A stretch of DNA of 64,000 bases. It comes from Ancylobacter novellus (lineage in GTDB: Bacteria > Pseudomonadota > Alphaproteobacteria > Rhizobiales > Methylopilaceae). This document shows, in pieces, positions 5,685-14,415 of this stretch. A model generated the notes under the pieces. That model was not told the origin of the DNA, made no database searches, and saw only the letters and a program-made list of their open reading frames with translations. Each line of letters begins with the position of its first letter. Within the stretch, counting starts at the first letter, position 1. The DNA is taken from contig QFPN01000007.1 of assembly GCA_003241695.1 (NCBI GenBank), positions 124,001-188,000 on the forward strand, read 5' to 3'. The position numbers and the translations under genes are program-made.

Positions 5685-6932
5685 ATGACCACGATCGACC
5701 GCAGAAGCTTGCTCATGACCGGCGCGGGCCTTGCGGCCGGCGCCGCGCTGCCGCTCGCGGCCCCGCCGCTGATCCGGTCCGCCCGCGCGGCCGGTCCGGT
5801 GAAGCTCGGCTGTCTGTTCTCCTCGTCCGGTACGATGGCGAACCTCGAGGGTCGGATGAATTTCGTGGCCAAGATGGCTGCGGACGAGATCAACGCCGCG
5901 GGCGGCGTCAACGGCTCGACGATCGAGATCGTCACCTCCGACCCCGCCTCCGACTGGCCGCTCTACGCGCAGATCGGCCGGCAGATGCTGGCCGAGACCA
6001 AGGTCGCGGCGCTGTTCGGCTGCTGGACGTCCGTGTCGCGCAAGTCGGTGCTGCCGGTCGTCGAGCAGAACGACGGACTGCTGTTCTATCCGCTCCACTT
6101 CGAGGGCGACGAGAACTCCAAGAACGTCGTCTACGTGAACTCGCCGCCTGCGAGCTCCGTGCTGCCGGCCGTCGACTACCTGATGAGCCCGGACGGCGTC
6201 GAGGCCAAGCGCTTCTTCATGATCGGCTCGGACTACGTCTGGCCGCGCACCATCAACAAGCAGCTCAAGGGCTACTGGAAGTCCAAGGGCATCGAGGAGA
6301 GCGCGTGGAAGGAGGAGTATGTCCCCTTCGGCTTCTCGAACTTCCAGACGCTCGTGAACCAGATCCGCGCCTTCGCGGACGCGCCCGGCGGAAAATGCGT
6401 CGTGGTGCTGACGGTGGTGGGCTCGTCGATCCCAGATTTCATGCGCGAATTCGCCAACCAGGGCATCTCGTCGTCCGACGTGCCGGTGCTCGGCCTCGAC
6501 ATGGTGGAGGCGGACCTCGAGGGCCTCGACACCGCCAAGATGGTCGGCCACCTCAACTGCTGGGCCTATCTCCAGCAGGCCAAGGGCGACGCCAACGTCA
6601 AGTTTCTCAAGGCCTGGGCCGACTACGTGGCCAAGACCAAGGCCCCGTTCAAGCCGGACGTCGCCATCGACCCGATGGTCTCGACCTATGACGCCGTCCA
6701 CCTCTGGGCGATGGCGGCCAAGAAGGCCGGCTCCTTCGACGTGCCGGAGGTGCGCAAGGCGTTCGACGGCCTGAGCTTCGACTGCCCCTCGGGCTACAAG
6801 ATCGGCATGACGGCCGAGAACAACTACGTCTCGCGCGGCGTGTTCATCGGCTCGGTGAACGACAAGCAGGGCTTCGACGTGCTGTGGCAGTCGCCCGACA
6901 CGCCGAAGCCTGTTCCGATGAGCCAGTACTGA
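5685..6932 (+). CDS. urtA: urea/amide ABC transporter substrate-binding protein UrtA
   Basis: 415 residues with a twin-arginine signal (DRRSLLMTG, then a hydrophobic stretch to about residue 35), so it is exported folded to the periplasm. The mature part is a type I periplasmic binding protein of the UrtA/FmdD kind: VAKMAADEINAAGGVNG, DPASDWPLYAQ, and the diagnostic GCWTSVSRKSVLPVVE segment. It captures urea or short-chain amides and passes them to UrtB/C. An fmdA formamidase closes the operon and no urease genes are visible, so amide uptake (as in Methylophilus fmd systems) is as likely as urea. urtB follows after a REP-like element. Confidence 0.88.
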   Translation: MTTIDRRSLLMTGAGLAAGAALPLAAPPLIRSARAAGPVKLGCLFSSSGTMANLEGRMNFVAKMAADEINAAGGVNGSTIEIVTSDPASDWPLYAQIGRQMLAETKVAALFGCWTSVSRKSVLPVVEQNDGLLFYPLHFEGDENSKNVVYVNSPPASSVLPAVDYLMSPDGVEAKRFFMIGSDYVWPRTINKQLKGYWKSKGIEESAWKEEYVPFGFSNFQTLVNQIRAFADAPGGKCVVVLTVVGSSIPDFMREFANQGISSSDVPVLGLDMVEADLEGLDTAKMVGHLNCWAYLQQAKGDANVKFLKAWADYVAKTKAPFKPDVAIDPMVSTYDAVHLWAMAAKKAGSFDVPEVRKAFDGLSFDCPSGYKIGMTAENNYVSRGVFIGSVNDKQGFDVLWQSPDTPKPVPMSQY

Positions 6933-6983
6933 GGCGACGCCGCCTCGGCTTCCGCATGCGCCCGCCGATGCTCCCCGCAGATC

Positions 6984-7014
6984 GTCATCCCCCGGCTTGT
7001 CCGGGGGATCCACG
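6984..7014. repeat. REP-like palindrome
   Basis: ATCCCCCGG-CTTGT-CCGGGGGAT at 6987-7009 is a perfect 9-bp-arm palindrome inside the gap between urtA and urtB. The flanks (GTC.., ..CCACG) match the style of REP elements at 62.6-62.8 kb. As RNA it would form a hairpin that may protect or separate the urtA message from urtB. Confidence 0.6.
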
Positions 7015-7063
7015 TCGCATCGTTGAGCGTCGCGTGACGGAAGGGCGGACGCTCCGCCGGGGC

Positions 7064-8671
7064 ATGGCGAGCCTTCTGAGGAAGGCCGCGGCGCTCGTCG
7101 TCGCCTCGATCCTGCTGGTTGTCCCCGCCCTCGCGCTCGATCGCCCCGTGATCGTGGGCCAGGCCTGCGGCGGTCCCGTCGCCATGACCGAGGCCGCCAA
7201 CGCCCTGACGGCCGGCGTCGCGACCGCGTCGAAGGAAGACGCCGCGTGGGCGGCGACGCTCGCCGGCGCTGCGATCGACCGGACGCTGAAATGCGGCGCG
7301 GCTCCCGTCATCGCCGCGCCGTCAGGCGCGCTCGACGCGGCGACGCTGGCGCCTTCGGCTTCCGCTGACGGCTCGTCCCCGCTGCTCAGCCTGAAAAACC
7401 GTCCGCTGTTCGAAATCGCACGTGCGGCCGCGACGCTTTTCGCCGGAGCGACGCCCGGCGAGCGCGGCGCTGCGCTTTCGGCGCTGGAGCGACGGGCGGG
7501 ATCGCTGCCGCCGGAGCTGTTCGAAAAAGCCGCCGAGGCCGAGGCGGACGCCGGGTTGAAGGAGCGCATTCTCGGCGTCGGGCAGGCGGCGCTGCTCGGT
7601 TCGCCGGACGTCGCCAAGCGCATCTCCGCGATCGAGCGCATTTCCGCCGGCGCCGACCGCCGCTCCCTCACCCAGATCGCCGGCCTCAGGTCCGATCCGG
7701 CCTACGCCGGGGACGCCGCCTTCAAGGCCGCGGTCGACGCCGGGGTCGCGTCGATCGAGACGCGCCTGAAGATCTCGAACGCGCTCAACACGCTCTACAA
7801 CGGCCTGTCCTTCGCCTCGATCCTGTTCATGGCCTCGGCCGGGCTCGCGATCATCTTCGGGCTCATGGGCGTGATCAACCTTGCCCAGGGCGAGTTCATC
7901 ATGATCGGCGCCTACGTCACCTATGCGGTGCAGGAGACGATCCGGGCCGCGGCGCCGGGGCTGCTCGACTGGTACCTGATCGCCGCCATCCCGATCGTGT
8001 TCCTCGTGACGGCGGGCGTCGGCGTGGCTCTCGAGGCGACGCTGGTCCGGCGGCTCTATTCCCGGCCGCTCATGACGCTGCTCGCCACCTGGGCCGTGAG
8101 CCTGCTGATCGTGAATCTCGTGCGCGTCGCGATCGGCACGCAGAACCTCCAGTTCGTGACGCCGTTCTGGATGTCGGGCGGCCATCTCGTGACGGGCGAC
8201 TTCATCGTCACCTGGAACCGCCTGTTCGCGATCGTCTTCGCCGTCGCGACGCTCGCGCTCACATGGTTTGTGCTCAAGCGCACGCCGCTCGGCCTCAACA
8301 TCCGCGCCGTCACCCAGAACCGGGCCATGGCCGGCTGCGTCGGCATCGCAACGAGGCGAGTCGACATGATGGCGTTCGGGCTGGGCTCCGGGCTCGCCGG
8401 CCTCGCGGGGCTGGCGCTCTGCCCGATCTACAACGTGAACCCGCAGATGGGCTCCAACTTCATCGTCGACAGCTTCATGGTCGTGGTGCTGGGCGGCGTC
8501 GGCACGCTCGCCGGCACGGTGATCGCCTCGCTCGGCGTCGGCCAGGTCAACGTGCTGATCGAGCCGCTCTACGGCGCGGTCGCGGCCAAGGTCATCGTCC
8601 TGCTGATGATCATCGCGTTCCTGCAGTGGCGGCCCGAAGGGCTGTTCGCGGTGAAGGGGCGACGGAAGTGA
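7064..8671 (+). CDS. urtB: urea/amide ABC transporter permease UrtB
   Basis: 535 residues from ATG 7064. A signal-like helix is followed by a ~200-residue extracytoplasmic helical domain typical of long UrtB proteins, then a LivH-type permease of about eight membrane helices (NALNTLYNGLSFASILFMASAGLAI..., GVINLAQGEFIMIGAY, VVLGGVGTLAGTVIAS). It forms the membrane channel with UrtC. The frame is open upstream of 7064, but that part overlaps urtA and lacks a signal-like start. It lies third in transcript order after the REP element and is separated from urtC by a second repeat-rich gap. Confidence 0.88.
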   Translation: MASLLRKAAALVVASILLVVPALALDRPVIVGQACGGPVAMTEAANALTAGVATASKEDAAWAATLAGAAIDRTLKCGAAPVIAAPSGALDAATLAPSASADGSSPLLSLKNRPLFEIARAAATLFAGATPGERGAALSALERRAGSLPPELFEKAAEAEADAGLKERILGVGQAALLGSPDVAKRISAIERISAGADRRSLTQIAGLRSDPAYAGDAAFKAAVDAGVASIETRLKISNALNTLYNGLSFASILFMASAGLAIIFGLMGVINLAQGEFIMIGAYVTYAVQETIRAAAPGLLDWYLIAAIPIVFLVTAGVGVALEATLVRRLYSRPLMTLLATWAVSLLIVNLVRVAIGTQNLQFVTPFWMSGGHLVTGDFIVTWNRLFAIVFAVATLALTWFVLKRTPLGLNIRAVTQNRAMAGCVGIATRRVDMMAFGLGSGLAGLAGLALCPIYNVNPQMGSNFIVDSFMVVVLGGVGTLAGTVIASLGVGQVNVLIEPLYGAVAAKVIVLLMIIAFLQWRPEGLFAVKGRRK

Positions 8672-8723
8672 GGGCGCGGCAAGCCTGCCAGCGCATCACG
8701 TTTGGGGGCGGGCGCCGCCGCCC

Positions 8724-8852
8724 ACCTCTCCCCGGCGGGGAGAGGTCGACGACGCGTCAGCGTCGGCAGGTGAGGGGGAGCAGCCCTCTCCGGATAGCGC
8801 AAGGCCCCCTCACCCGGCCCTTCGGGCCGACCTCTCCCCGCCGGGGAGAGGT
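8724..8852. repeat. pair of REP-like palindromes
   Basis: ACCTCTCCCCG-G/C-CGGGGAGAGGT palindromes at 8724-8746 and 8830-8852, 106 bases apart and separated by GC-rich sequence with a further CGGCCC..GGGCCG repeat. A third copy lies at 56817-56840. The gap between urtB and urtC is filled by this unit; read as RNA it gives two strong hairpins within the operon. Confidence 0.7.
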
Positions 8853-8885
8853 GAGGACCAGCGCCACCTTGTCGGGGCAGCCGTC

Positions 8886-9986
8886 ATGAACCCGAAGACC
8901 CACATCCTCCACCGCGTCTTCGAGGACCGCATCTTCGTCGGCGTGGCGTTCGCCGTCGCGCTTGCGGCGCTCGCGGTCGCAGCTTTCCCCGGCCTCTCGG
9001 GCTACCGCGTCAACGTCGTCGGCCAGCTCGCCTGCTTCGCGCTGCTCGCGCTCTCGCTCGACCTCATCTGGGGCTACGCCGGAATCCTGAGCCTCGGCCA
9101 CGGCCTGTTCTTCGCGATCGGCGGCTATGCGATCGGCATGCACCTGCTGGAGCACTCGGTCGCGACCACGGGGATTACGCCCGACGTCGTCCAGTTCATG
9201 GGCTGGAAGGCGCTGCCCGACTGGTGGGGTCCGCTCGCAAGCTTTCCCGTCGCGCTGATCGCGGCGTTCGGCGTCTCCTTCGCGGTCGCTTTCGTGTTCG
9301 GCTGGGTGTCGTTCAGATCCCGCGTCGGCGGCGTCTATTTCGCGATCATCACGCAGGCGCTCGTCTATGTCGCAATGCTGCTGATGTTCCGCAACGACAC
9401 CGGCTTCGGCGGCAACAACGGCATGACCGGGTTCCAGACGATCTTCGGCGTCCCCTTCCAGTCGTCGGGCGTCGCCAAGGGGCTGGCGGCGGCCTCGCTC
9501 GTCGCGCTGGTCGTCGCGCTCGTCGCCTGCCGGCTGCTGATGATCGGCCGGTTCGGGCGCCTGCTGGTCGCGACGCGCGACGACGAAACGCGGCTGCGCT
9601 CGCTCGGCTACGAGACGCTGCGGCTGAAGCTCGGCGTCTGGTGCCTCTCGGCCGTGCTCGCGGCCATCGCGGGGCTGCTCTACGTGCCGCAGGTCGGCAT
9701 CATCAATCCGCGCGTGCTGTCTCCTGAACTCTCGCTCGAGATCGCGGTCTGGTGCGCGATCGGCGGACGCGGGCGGCTCGCGGGCGCGGTGATCGGCGCG
9801 GTGCTGGTCAACGCGATCAAGTTCTCTCTCTCCGCCACCATGCCGGAGCTCTGGCCCTTCGTGCTGGCGGGCCTCGTGATCCTCGTGGCGCTGATCTTCC
9901 CGAACGGGCTCCTCGACATCGGCAAGTGGAAGCCGACCTGGATTTCTCGCCCAGACGCCTTCCAGCCGAAGGACGCGACGCCATGA
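8886..9986 (+). CDS. urtC: urea/amide ABC transporter permease UrtC
   Basis: 366 residues, LivM-type permease with about nine membrane helices: GYAGILSLGHGLFFAIGGYAIGMHL, VGGVYFAIITQALVYVAMLLM, FGGNNGMTGF, IGGRGRLAGAVIGAVLVNAIKF. It pairs with UrtB. The cytoplasmic loop TRDDETRLRSLGYETLRLKL is the EAA-like contact for the ATPases. Its stop overlaps the urtD start (ATGA), so the two are translationally coupled. Confidence 0.9.
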   Translation: MNPKTHILHRVFEDRIFVGVAFAVALAALAVAAFPGLSGYRVNVVGQLACFALLALSLDLIWGYAGILSLGHGLFFAIGGYAIGMHLLEHSVATTGITPDVVQFMGWKALPDWWGPLASFPVALIAAFGVSFAVAFVFGWVSFRSRVGGVYFAIITQALVYVAMLLMFRNDTGFGGNNGMTGFQTIFGVPFQSSGVAKGLAAASLVALVVALVACRLLMIGRFGRLLVATRDDETRLRSLGYETLRLKLGVWCLSAVLAAIAGLLYVPQVGIINPRVLSPELSLEIAVWCAIGGRGRLAGAVIGAVLVNAIKFSLSATMPELWPFVLAGLVILVALIFPNGLLDIGKWKPTWISRPDAFQPKDATP

Positions 9987-10693
9987 CGGTCGCCGTCCTC
10001 GTCGAGTCGCTCACCGTCGAGTTCGGGCGCTTCCGGGCGATCGACGACCTGTCGCTCGCGATCGACTATGGCGAGGTGCGCGCGGTCATCGGCCCGAACG
10101 GCGCCGGCAAGACCACGCTGCTCGACGTGATCTCGGGGGTGAGCCGCGCGAAGACGGGAAGAATCCTGTTCGACGAGACGATGGAGCTGACGCGCGCCTC
10201 GGAAGCCCGGATCGCGCGGTCGGGCGTGCGGAGGAAGTTCCAGAAGCCGAGCGTGTTCGAGGCGCTGACCGTCCGCGACAATGTCGAGATCGGGCTCGGC
10301 GGCGCGACGGACGCGACCGCCCGCGAGCGCGTCGAGAGGACGCTCGAAACCGTCGGGCTCGCCGCCGAGGCTGGCCGCCTCGCGGGCGAGCTCGCGCACG
10401 GCCAGAAGCAATGGCTCGAGATCGCCATGGTGGTGGTGTCGGAGCCCAGGGTGCTGATGCTCGACGAGCCCGTCGCGGGGCTCACGGACGAGGAGACCGA
10501 GCGCACCTCCGCGCTGATCCGCGCTCTCAAAAGCCCTAAGCGCGCCATCATCGTGGTCGAGCACGACATGGACTTTGTCGAGACCATCTCGGACCGCGTC
10601 ACCGTCCTGCACGAGGGCCGCACGCTGTTCGAGGGCTCGATGGCCCGCGCGCGGACCGACGCCCGCGTCGTCGACGTCTATCTCGGCAGGTAG
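9983..10693 (+). CDS. urtD: urea/amide ABC transporter ATP-binding protein UrtD
   Basis: 236 residues from ATG 9983, in ATGA overlap with urtC. ABC ATPase motifs are complete: Walker A GPNGAGKTT, signature ELAHGQKQWLEIAM (the LivG/UrtD variant), Walker B VLMLDEP and the H-loop VVEHDMDF. The LivG-type ending with DARVVDVYLGR fits UrtD. It powers transport together with UrtE. Some 15% shorter than E. coli LivG, as is normal for UrtD. Confidence 0.9.
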   Translation: MTVAVLVESLTVEFGRFRAIDDLSLAIDYGEVRAVIGPNGAGKTTLLDVISGVSRAKTGRILFDETMELTRASEARIARSGVRRKFQKPSVFEALTVRDNVEIGLGGATDATARERVERTLETVGLAAEAGRLAGELAHGQKQWLEIAMVVVSEPRVLMLDEPVAGLTDEETERTSALIRALKSPKRAIIVVEHDMDFVETISDRVTVLHEGRTLFEGSMARARTDARVVDVYLGR

Positions 10694-10697
10694 ACCG

Positions 10698-11390
10698 ATG
10701 AAGCTCGCCGTCCGCGACCTCGACCAGCACTACGGATCGGCGCAGGCGCTCCGACGCGTCAGCTTCGAGATCGCGCCGGGCGAATGCCTCGCCGTGCTCG
10801 GCCGCAATGGCGCGGGCAAGTCGACCCTGCTGAAGTGTCTCGCGGGCGTTCTGCCCGTCACCCGCGGCGCGATCGAGTTCGACGGCGTCGACATGGCGCG
10901 CGCGCCGAACCACCGCCGCTCGCGCGCCGGCCTCGCCTATGTGCCGCAGGGCCGCGAGATCTTCGCGGAGCTGACGGTGAAGGAAAACCTCGTGGCCGCC
11001 GCCCGTCCGCATGGCGCCGCGACGGAAGCGACTTTCGAGGAGGTCTACGGCCTCTTCCCCGTCCTGCGCGAGATGGCGGGCCGGCGCGGCGGCGCGCTGT
11101 CGGGCGGCCAGCAGCAGCAGCTCGCGCTCGCCCGCGCGCTCGTGACCAGGCCGCAACTGCTCGTGCTCGACGAGCCGACTGAGGGCGTGCAGCCCTCGAT
11201 CGTCCAGCTGATCGAAACGGTGCTGACCGGCCTCAAGGGCCGCCTCTCGATCCTGCTGGTAGAGCAGTATCTCGATTTCGCGACCGCGGTCGCCGACCGC
11301 TTCGTCGTCCTCTCGCGCGGCCAGGTGGTCGACGAGGGCGCGCGCGCAGAGATGAGCCGCGAGCGGCTCTCGAAATTCATGTCCGTCTGA
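10698..11390 (+). CDS. urtE: urea/amide ABC transporter ATP-binding protein UrtE
   Basis: 230 residues, four bases after urtD. Walker A GRNGAGKST, signature LSGGQQQQLALARAL, Walker B LLVLDEPTEGVQPSI and the LivF/UrtE hallmark VEQYLDFA are all present. It is the second ATPase of the transporter. fmdA follows after 19 bases with an RBS-like GCGAGGG, so uptake and hydrolysis genes are probably cotranscribed. Confidence 0.9.
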   Translation: MKLAVRDLDQHYGSAQALRRVSFEIAPGECLAVLGRNGAGKSTLLKCLAGVLPVTRGAIEFDGVDMARAPNHRRSRAGLAYVPQGREIFAELTVKENLVAAARPHGAATEATFEEVYGLFPVLREMAGRRGGALSGGQQQQLALARALVTRPQLLVLDEPTEGVQPSIVQLIETVLTGLKGRLSILLVEQYLDFATAVADRFVVLSRGQVVDEGARAEMSRERLSKFMSV

Positions 11391-11409
11391 AGAAAAGCGA
11401 GGGTAGCCC

Positions 11410-12348
11410 ATGGCCCGCCATCACACGATCTCGTCCGCGCCCGAAAACATGGTCTGGGGCTATCTGGACAGCGCGCTGAAGCCCGTCTGCCGGATCGCCT
11501 CGGGCGACACGGTCACGCTGACCTCCTTCCCGGCCGGCGGAAAAGAGTGTCTCCCCCCGGACCGTTCGCGCGTGCCCGCCGACTACATGGCGGCGCTCGA
11601 CACGCTGACGCAGGGCGGCGGCCCGCACTTCATCACCGGCCCGATCCATGTCGAGGGCGCGGAGCCGGGCGACACGCTGCAGGTCGACATCCTCGAGGCG
11701 AAGCCGACCATGGACTGGGGCTTCGTCGCGATCCTGCCGCTGCTCGGGACGCTGCCGGACGAGTTCACCGACTACGAGACCATCCACCCCTCGATCAGCC
11801 CCAAGGGCGACGTCTGCACCATGCCGTGGGGCGTCGACATCCCGCTCGATCCGTTCTTCGGCATCATGGGCGTCGCGCCGCCGCCGGCCTGGGGCCGGTG
11901 CGGCTCGCCGGTGCCGCGCGCCTTCGGCGGCAACATGGACAACAAGGAGCTGAAGCCGGGGGTGACGCTCTACCTGCCGGTCTTCAACGAAGGCGCGCTG
12001 TTCTTCGCCGGCGACGGCCACGGCGTTCAGGGCGACGGCGAGGTCTGCATCACGGCGCTTGAGATGGGCATCGAGGGCACGTTCCGCCTCACCGTGCGCA
12101 AGGACATGGCGATCGACTTCCCCTTCGCCGAAAGCGAGACCCACCTCATGTCGATCGGCCTCGACGAGGACCTCGACGACGCCGCCAAGCAGGCGGTGCG
12201 GGAGATGGTGCGGCATGTCTGCACGCGCACGAACCTGACCCGCAACGAAGCCTACATGCTGTGTTCGCTCGCCGGCGACCTGCGCGTGACCCAGCTCGTC
12301 GACGGCAACAAGGGCGTCCACATGATGCTGGCGAAATCCGTGGTCTGA
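11410..12348 (+). CDS. fmdA: acetamidase/formamidase family hydrolase
   Basis: 312 residues of the FmdA_AmdA family: TITGPIHVEGAEPGDTL, HPSISPKGDVCTMPWGVDIPLDPFFG, GGNMDNKELKPGVTLYLPV and GDGHGVQGDGEVC are typical. It hydrolyses formamide or acetamide to ammonia and formate/acetate in the cytoplasm. It is shorter than the ~400-residue formamidases and matches the compact acetamidase branch. Its position directly after urtE and before amiC fits import followed by deamidation. For a methylotroph, formate from formamide would also feed energy metabolism. Confidence 0.88.
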   Translation: MARHHTISSAPENMVWGYLDSALKPVCRIASGDTVTLTSFPAGGKECLPPDRSRVPADYMAALDTLTQGGGPHFITGPIHVEGAEPGDTLQVDILEAKPTMDWGFVAILPLLGTLPDEFTDYETIHPSISPKGDVCTMPWGVDIPLDPFFGIMGVAPPPAWGRCGSPVPRAFGGNMDNKELKPGVTLYLPVFNEGALFFAGDGHGVQGDGEVCITALEMGIEGTFRLTVRKDMAIDFPFAESETHLMSIGLDEDLDDAAKQAVREMVRHVCTRTNLTRNEAYMLCSLAGDLRVTQLVDGNKGVHMMLAKSVV

Positions 12349-12467
12349 CAGGCGGCCGGACGGCCGGGACGCAAGCCGGCGGTTTGCGCCCGGCGCGCCG
12401 TCTGCGCCATTCTGCGGCGCGACGGCGTCCGGTTCGGGGACCGGGCCGGCAGTGCGGGTGACGCGGC

Positions 12468-13619
12468 GTGGACAAGATCGACAGGACATGGCGCGTCGGG
12501 ATCCTGTTCTCGCGCAGCGGCGTGAGCGGGATCACCGAAAGCGAGCACTTCTTCGGAACGGCGCTCGCGATCGACGAGATCAACACCGCGGGCGGCGTGC
12601 TCGGGAGCCCGATCGAGCCGATCTGCTACGACCCGGCGGGCCGCACCGACGGCTATCGCGCCTTCGCCCGCCGCCTGCTCGCCGAGGACGGCGTCGAGGT
12701 GATCTTCGGCTGTTCCCTTTCGGCGAGCCGCAAGGCGACCCTCTCCACCATCGAACGCCACAACGGGCTGCTCTGGTATCCGTCCATCTACGAGGGGTTC
12801 GAATATTCCGAGAACGTGCTCTACACGAGCGCGACGCTGAACCAGAACGTGTTCGCGCTGGCGGACTTCCTGCTGCGCGATTACGGACCCCGCGTCTTCA
12901 TCGTCGGGTCGGACTACATCTATCCGCGCGAATCGAACCGCGTCATGCGCGACCTGATCGAAGCGAAGGGCGGCGAGATCGTGGGCGAGCTCTACGCGCC
13001 GCTCGACGCCGGCGACGACGTCCACCGCGACATGGTCGCGGAGATCAAGCGCGCGGAGCCCGACGCGGTGTTCTCGACCGTGGTCGGCCGCGGCGCCGAA
13101 CGGCTCTACCGTCTCTACGCAGACGCGGGCATCGACAGGGCGCGCCGGCCGATCGCGAGCCTCACCATGTCGGAGGGCCAGATCCGCGCCATCGGCCCCG
13201 AGCTGTGCTCGGGCCACGTGCTCGCGTCGCATTATTTCGAGCGCATCGACAGCGATGAGAACCGCCGCTTCGTCTCCGCCTTCAAGCAGCGCTTCGGGGA
13301 GGAGCGTCCGACCAGCATGTGGTCCGAGACCGCCTACGCGCAGGTCCATCTGTTCGCGCGCGCCCTCGCGGAGACCGGGTCGCTCGACTCCGAAAGGCTT
13401 GGCGCCGCCGCGATGCGGCAGCGTCTGGCGGCGCCGGGAGGCGAACTCGCCTTCGACGGCGACACGCGGCATGTCTGGCTGACGCCCGGCATCGGGGTCG
13501 CGCGGGCGGACGGGCAGTTCGACGTGGTCTGGCGATCGCGCAGGCCGGTCCGGCCCGACCCCTACCTCGCCGCGACGCGTTTCGAGGCGAACTGGCTCGA
13601 GGAGAACCTCGCGTCGTGA
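12468..13619 (+). CDS. amiC: AmiC-type cytosolic amide sensor
   Basis: 383 residues with the same binding-protein fold as UrtA but no signal peptide, which defines AmiC. Motifs: GILFSRSGVSGITESEHFFGTALAIDEIN (split here by me), DPAGRTDGYRAFARRL, FGCSLSASRKATLSTIE, VGSDYIYPRESNR. In Pseudomonas aeruginosa AmiC holds AmiR inactive until an amide binds. The GTG start at 12468 is used; no better codon lies upstream. The gene overlaps amiR by 4 bases (GTGA), giving the expected equimolar expression. Confidence 0.9.
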   Translation: MDKIDRTWRVGILFSRSGVSGITESEHFFGTALAIDEINTAGGVLGSPIEPICYDPAGRTDGYRAFARRLLAEDGVEVIFGCSLSASRKATLSTIERHNGLLWYPSIYEGFEYSENVLYTSATLNQNVFALADFLLRDYGPRVFIVGSDYIYPRESNRVMRDLIEAKGGEIVGELYAPLDAGDDVHRDMVAEIKRAEPDAVFSTVVGRGAERLYRLYADAGIDRARRPIASLTMSEGQIRAIGPELCSGHVLASHYFERIDSDENRRFVSAFKQRFGEERPTSMWSETAYAQVHLFARALAETGSLDSERLGAAAMRQRLAAPGGELAFDGDTRHVWLTPGIGVARADGQFDVVWRSRRPVRPDPYLAATRFEANWLEENLAS

Positions 13620-14242
13620 GCGCGCCGGCGCGCAAGATCCTCGACGATCTGCGCCGAGCGCGGGCGCTCATCGTGCATCCGCGCGACGAGGAGGGCGTCT
13701 CGCTGGTCGATCAGCTTCGGCGCCTCGGCTGCGAGGTTTCGCTGGCCTGGCCGCCGCCTGCGGCGCTTCCGCCCGAGATCGACACGCTCTTCATCCAGCT
13801 CGACGACGCGGAGGTCGCCCATCTCCTGCCGTCGATCGAGGAAAGCGAGCCGGCCGTGATCGCGATCGTGGCCTATGAGAGCCCGACGTCGCTCAAGGCC
13901 ATCGTTGACTTCAACGCCCACGGCGTTCTCGCGAAGCCGCTGCGGCCGCGCGGCGTGCTCACCCAGTTCGCGCTCGCCCGCTACCGCCGCGGCTACGAAG
14001 GCCGCCTGACCTCCAAGATCAACAAGCTCGAGGAGACCATGAAGGGGCGCCGCACGGTGGAGAAGGCCGTGCGCCTGCTGACCGAACTGAACGGCCTCGG
14101 CGAGGACGCCGCCTACAAGCTGCTCCGCGACCGGGCGACCGCGGCGCGGGTTCCGCTGACGAGCGTCGCCGAAAGCGTGGTCTCGGCCCATGAGGCGATG
14201 AGCGGGCTCGGCCTGCACATCTCGTTGGCTGAAAGACGCTGA
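13616..14242 (+). CDS. amiR: AmiR-type ANTAR transcription antiterminator
   Basis: 208 residues from GTG 13616. Residues 1-125 are a pseudo-receiver without the phosphoacceptor Asp set; a coiled coil (SKINKLEETMKGRRTVEKAVRLL) leads into the ANTAR RNA-binding domain (GLGEDAAYKLLRDRATAARVPLTSVAESVV). AmiR binds leader RNA and stops termination when AmiC releases it. A leader with several hairpins and a terminator starts 3 bases after this gene, in front of the nitrilase-fold amidase gene, the natural target. Confidence 0.9.
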   Translation: MSAPARKILDDLRRARALIVHPRDEEGVSLVDQLRRLGCEVSLAWPPPAALPPEIDTLFIQLDDAEVAHLLPSIEESEPAVIAIVAYESPTSLKAIVDFNAHGVLAKPLRPRGVLTQFALARYRRGYEGRLTSKINKLEETMKGRRTVEKAVRLLTELNGLGEDAAYKLLRDRATAARVPLTSVAESVVSAHEAMSGLGLHISLAERR

Positions 14243-14244
14243 TT

Positions 14245-14399
14245 GAAGCAGTGATTGCTTCCATTATCGTCTTGCGGACGATCGCCACGGGTCTATCGTA
14301 ACGGAACCGGGCGGGGTCGCCCAGCAGCAGGATTGCTGCGTCACATCTTGGCTTTGAAGCCTCTGGTCTGCGGATGACTTCCGCGTCCAGGGGCTTTTT
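14245..14399 (+). promoter_or_regulatory. structured leader, probable AmiR-controlled attenuator
   Basis: Between amiR and the amidase gene the RNA can form hairpins GAAGCA-GTGAT-TGCTTC (14245-14261), ATCGTC-TTGCG-GACGAT (14266-14282), GGGC/GCCC (14309-14322), GCAGCA-GGAT-TGCTGC (14324-14339) and then the terminator at 14357-14399. GGCT/AAGCC pairing at 14350-14361 can trap the 5' arm of the terminator. Two of the hairpins carry GCAG(T)GATTGC. ANTAR proteins bind paired hairpins with six-base loops; the loops here do not match the A..G consensus exactly. Confidence 0.55.
14357..14399 (+). terminator. intrinsic terminator upstream of the amidase gene
   Basis: AAGCCTCTGG (14357-14366) pairs with CCAGGGGCTT (14387-14396), with an inner GCGGA/TCCGC stem, followed by a T-run (CTTTTTG). 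It ends 16 bases before the start codon at 14416, in the leader position of an attenuator. It could also simply end the amiCR transcript. Confidence 0.8.
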
Positions 14400-14415
14400 G
14401 CGTTTTGGGGTTCGA

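Noticed and set aside
5405..6691. Long alternative ORFs covering urtA and other genes on both strands
   Set aside because: They are Arg/Ala-rich shadow frames of high-GC genes with no family features, and they overlap well supported genes.
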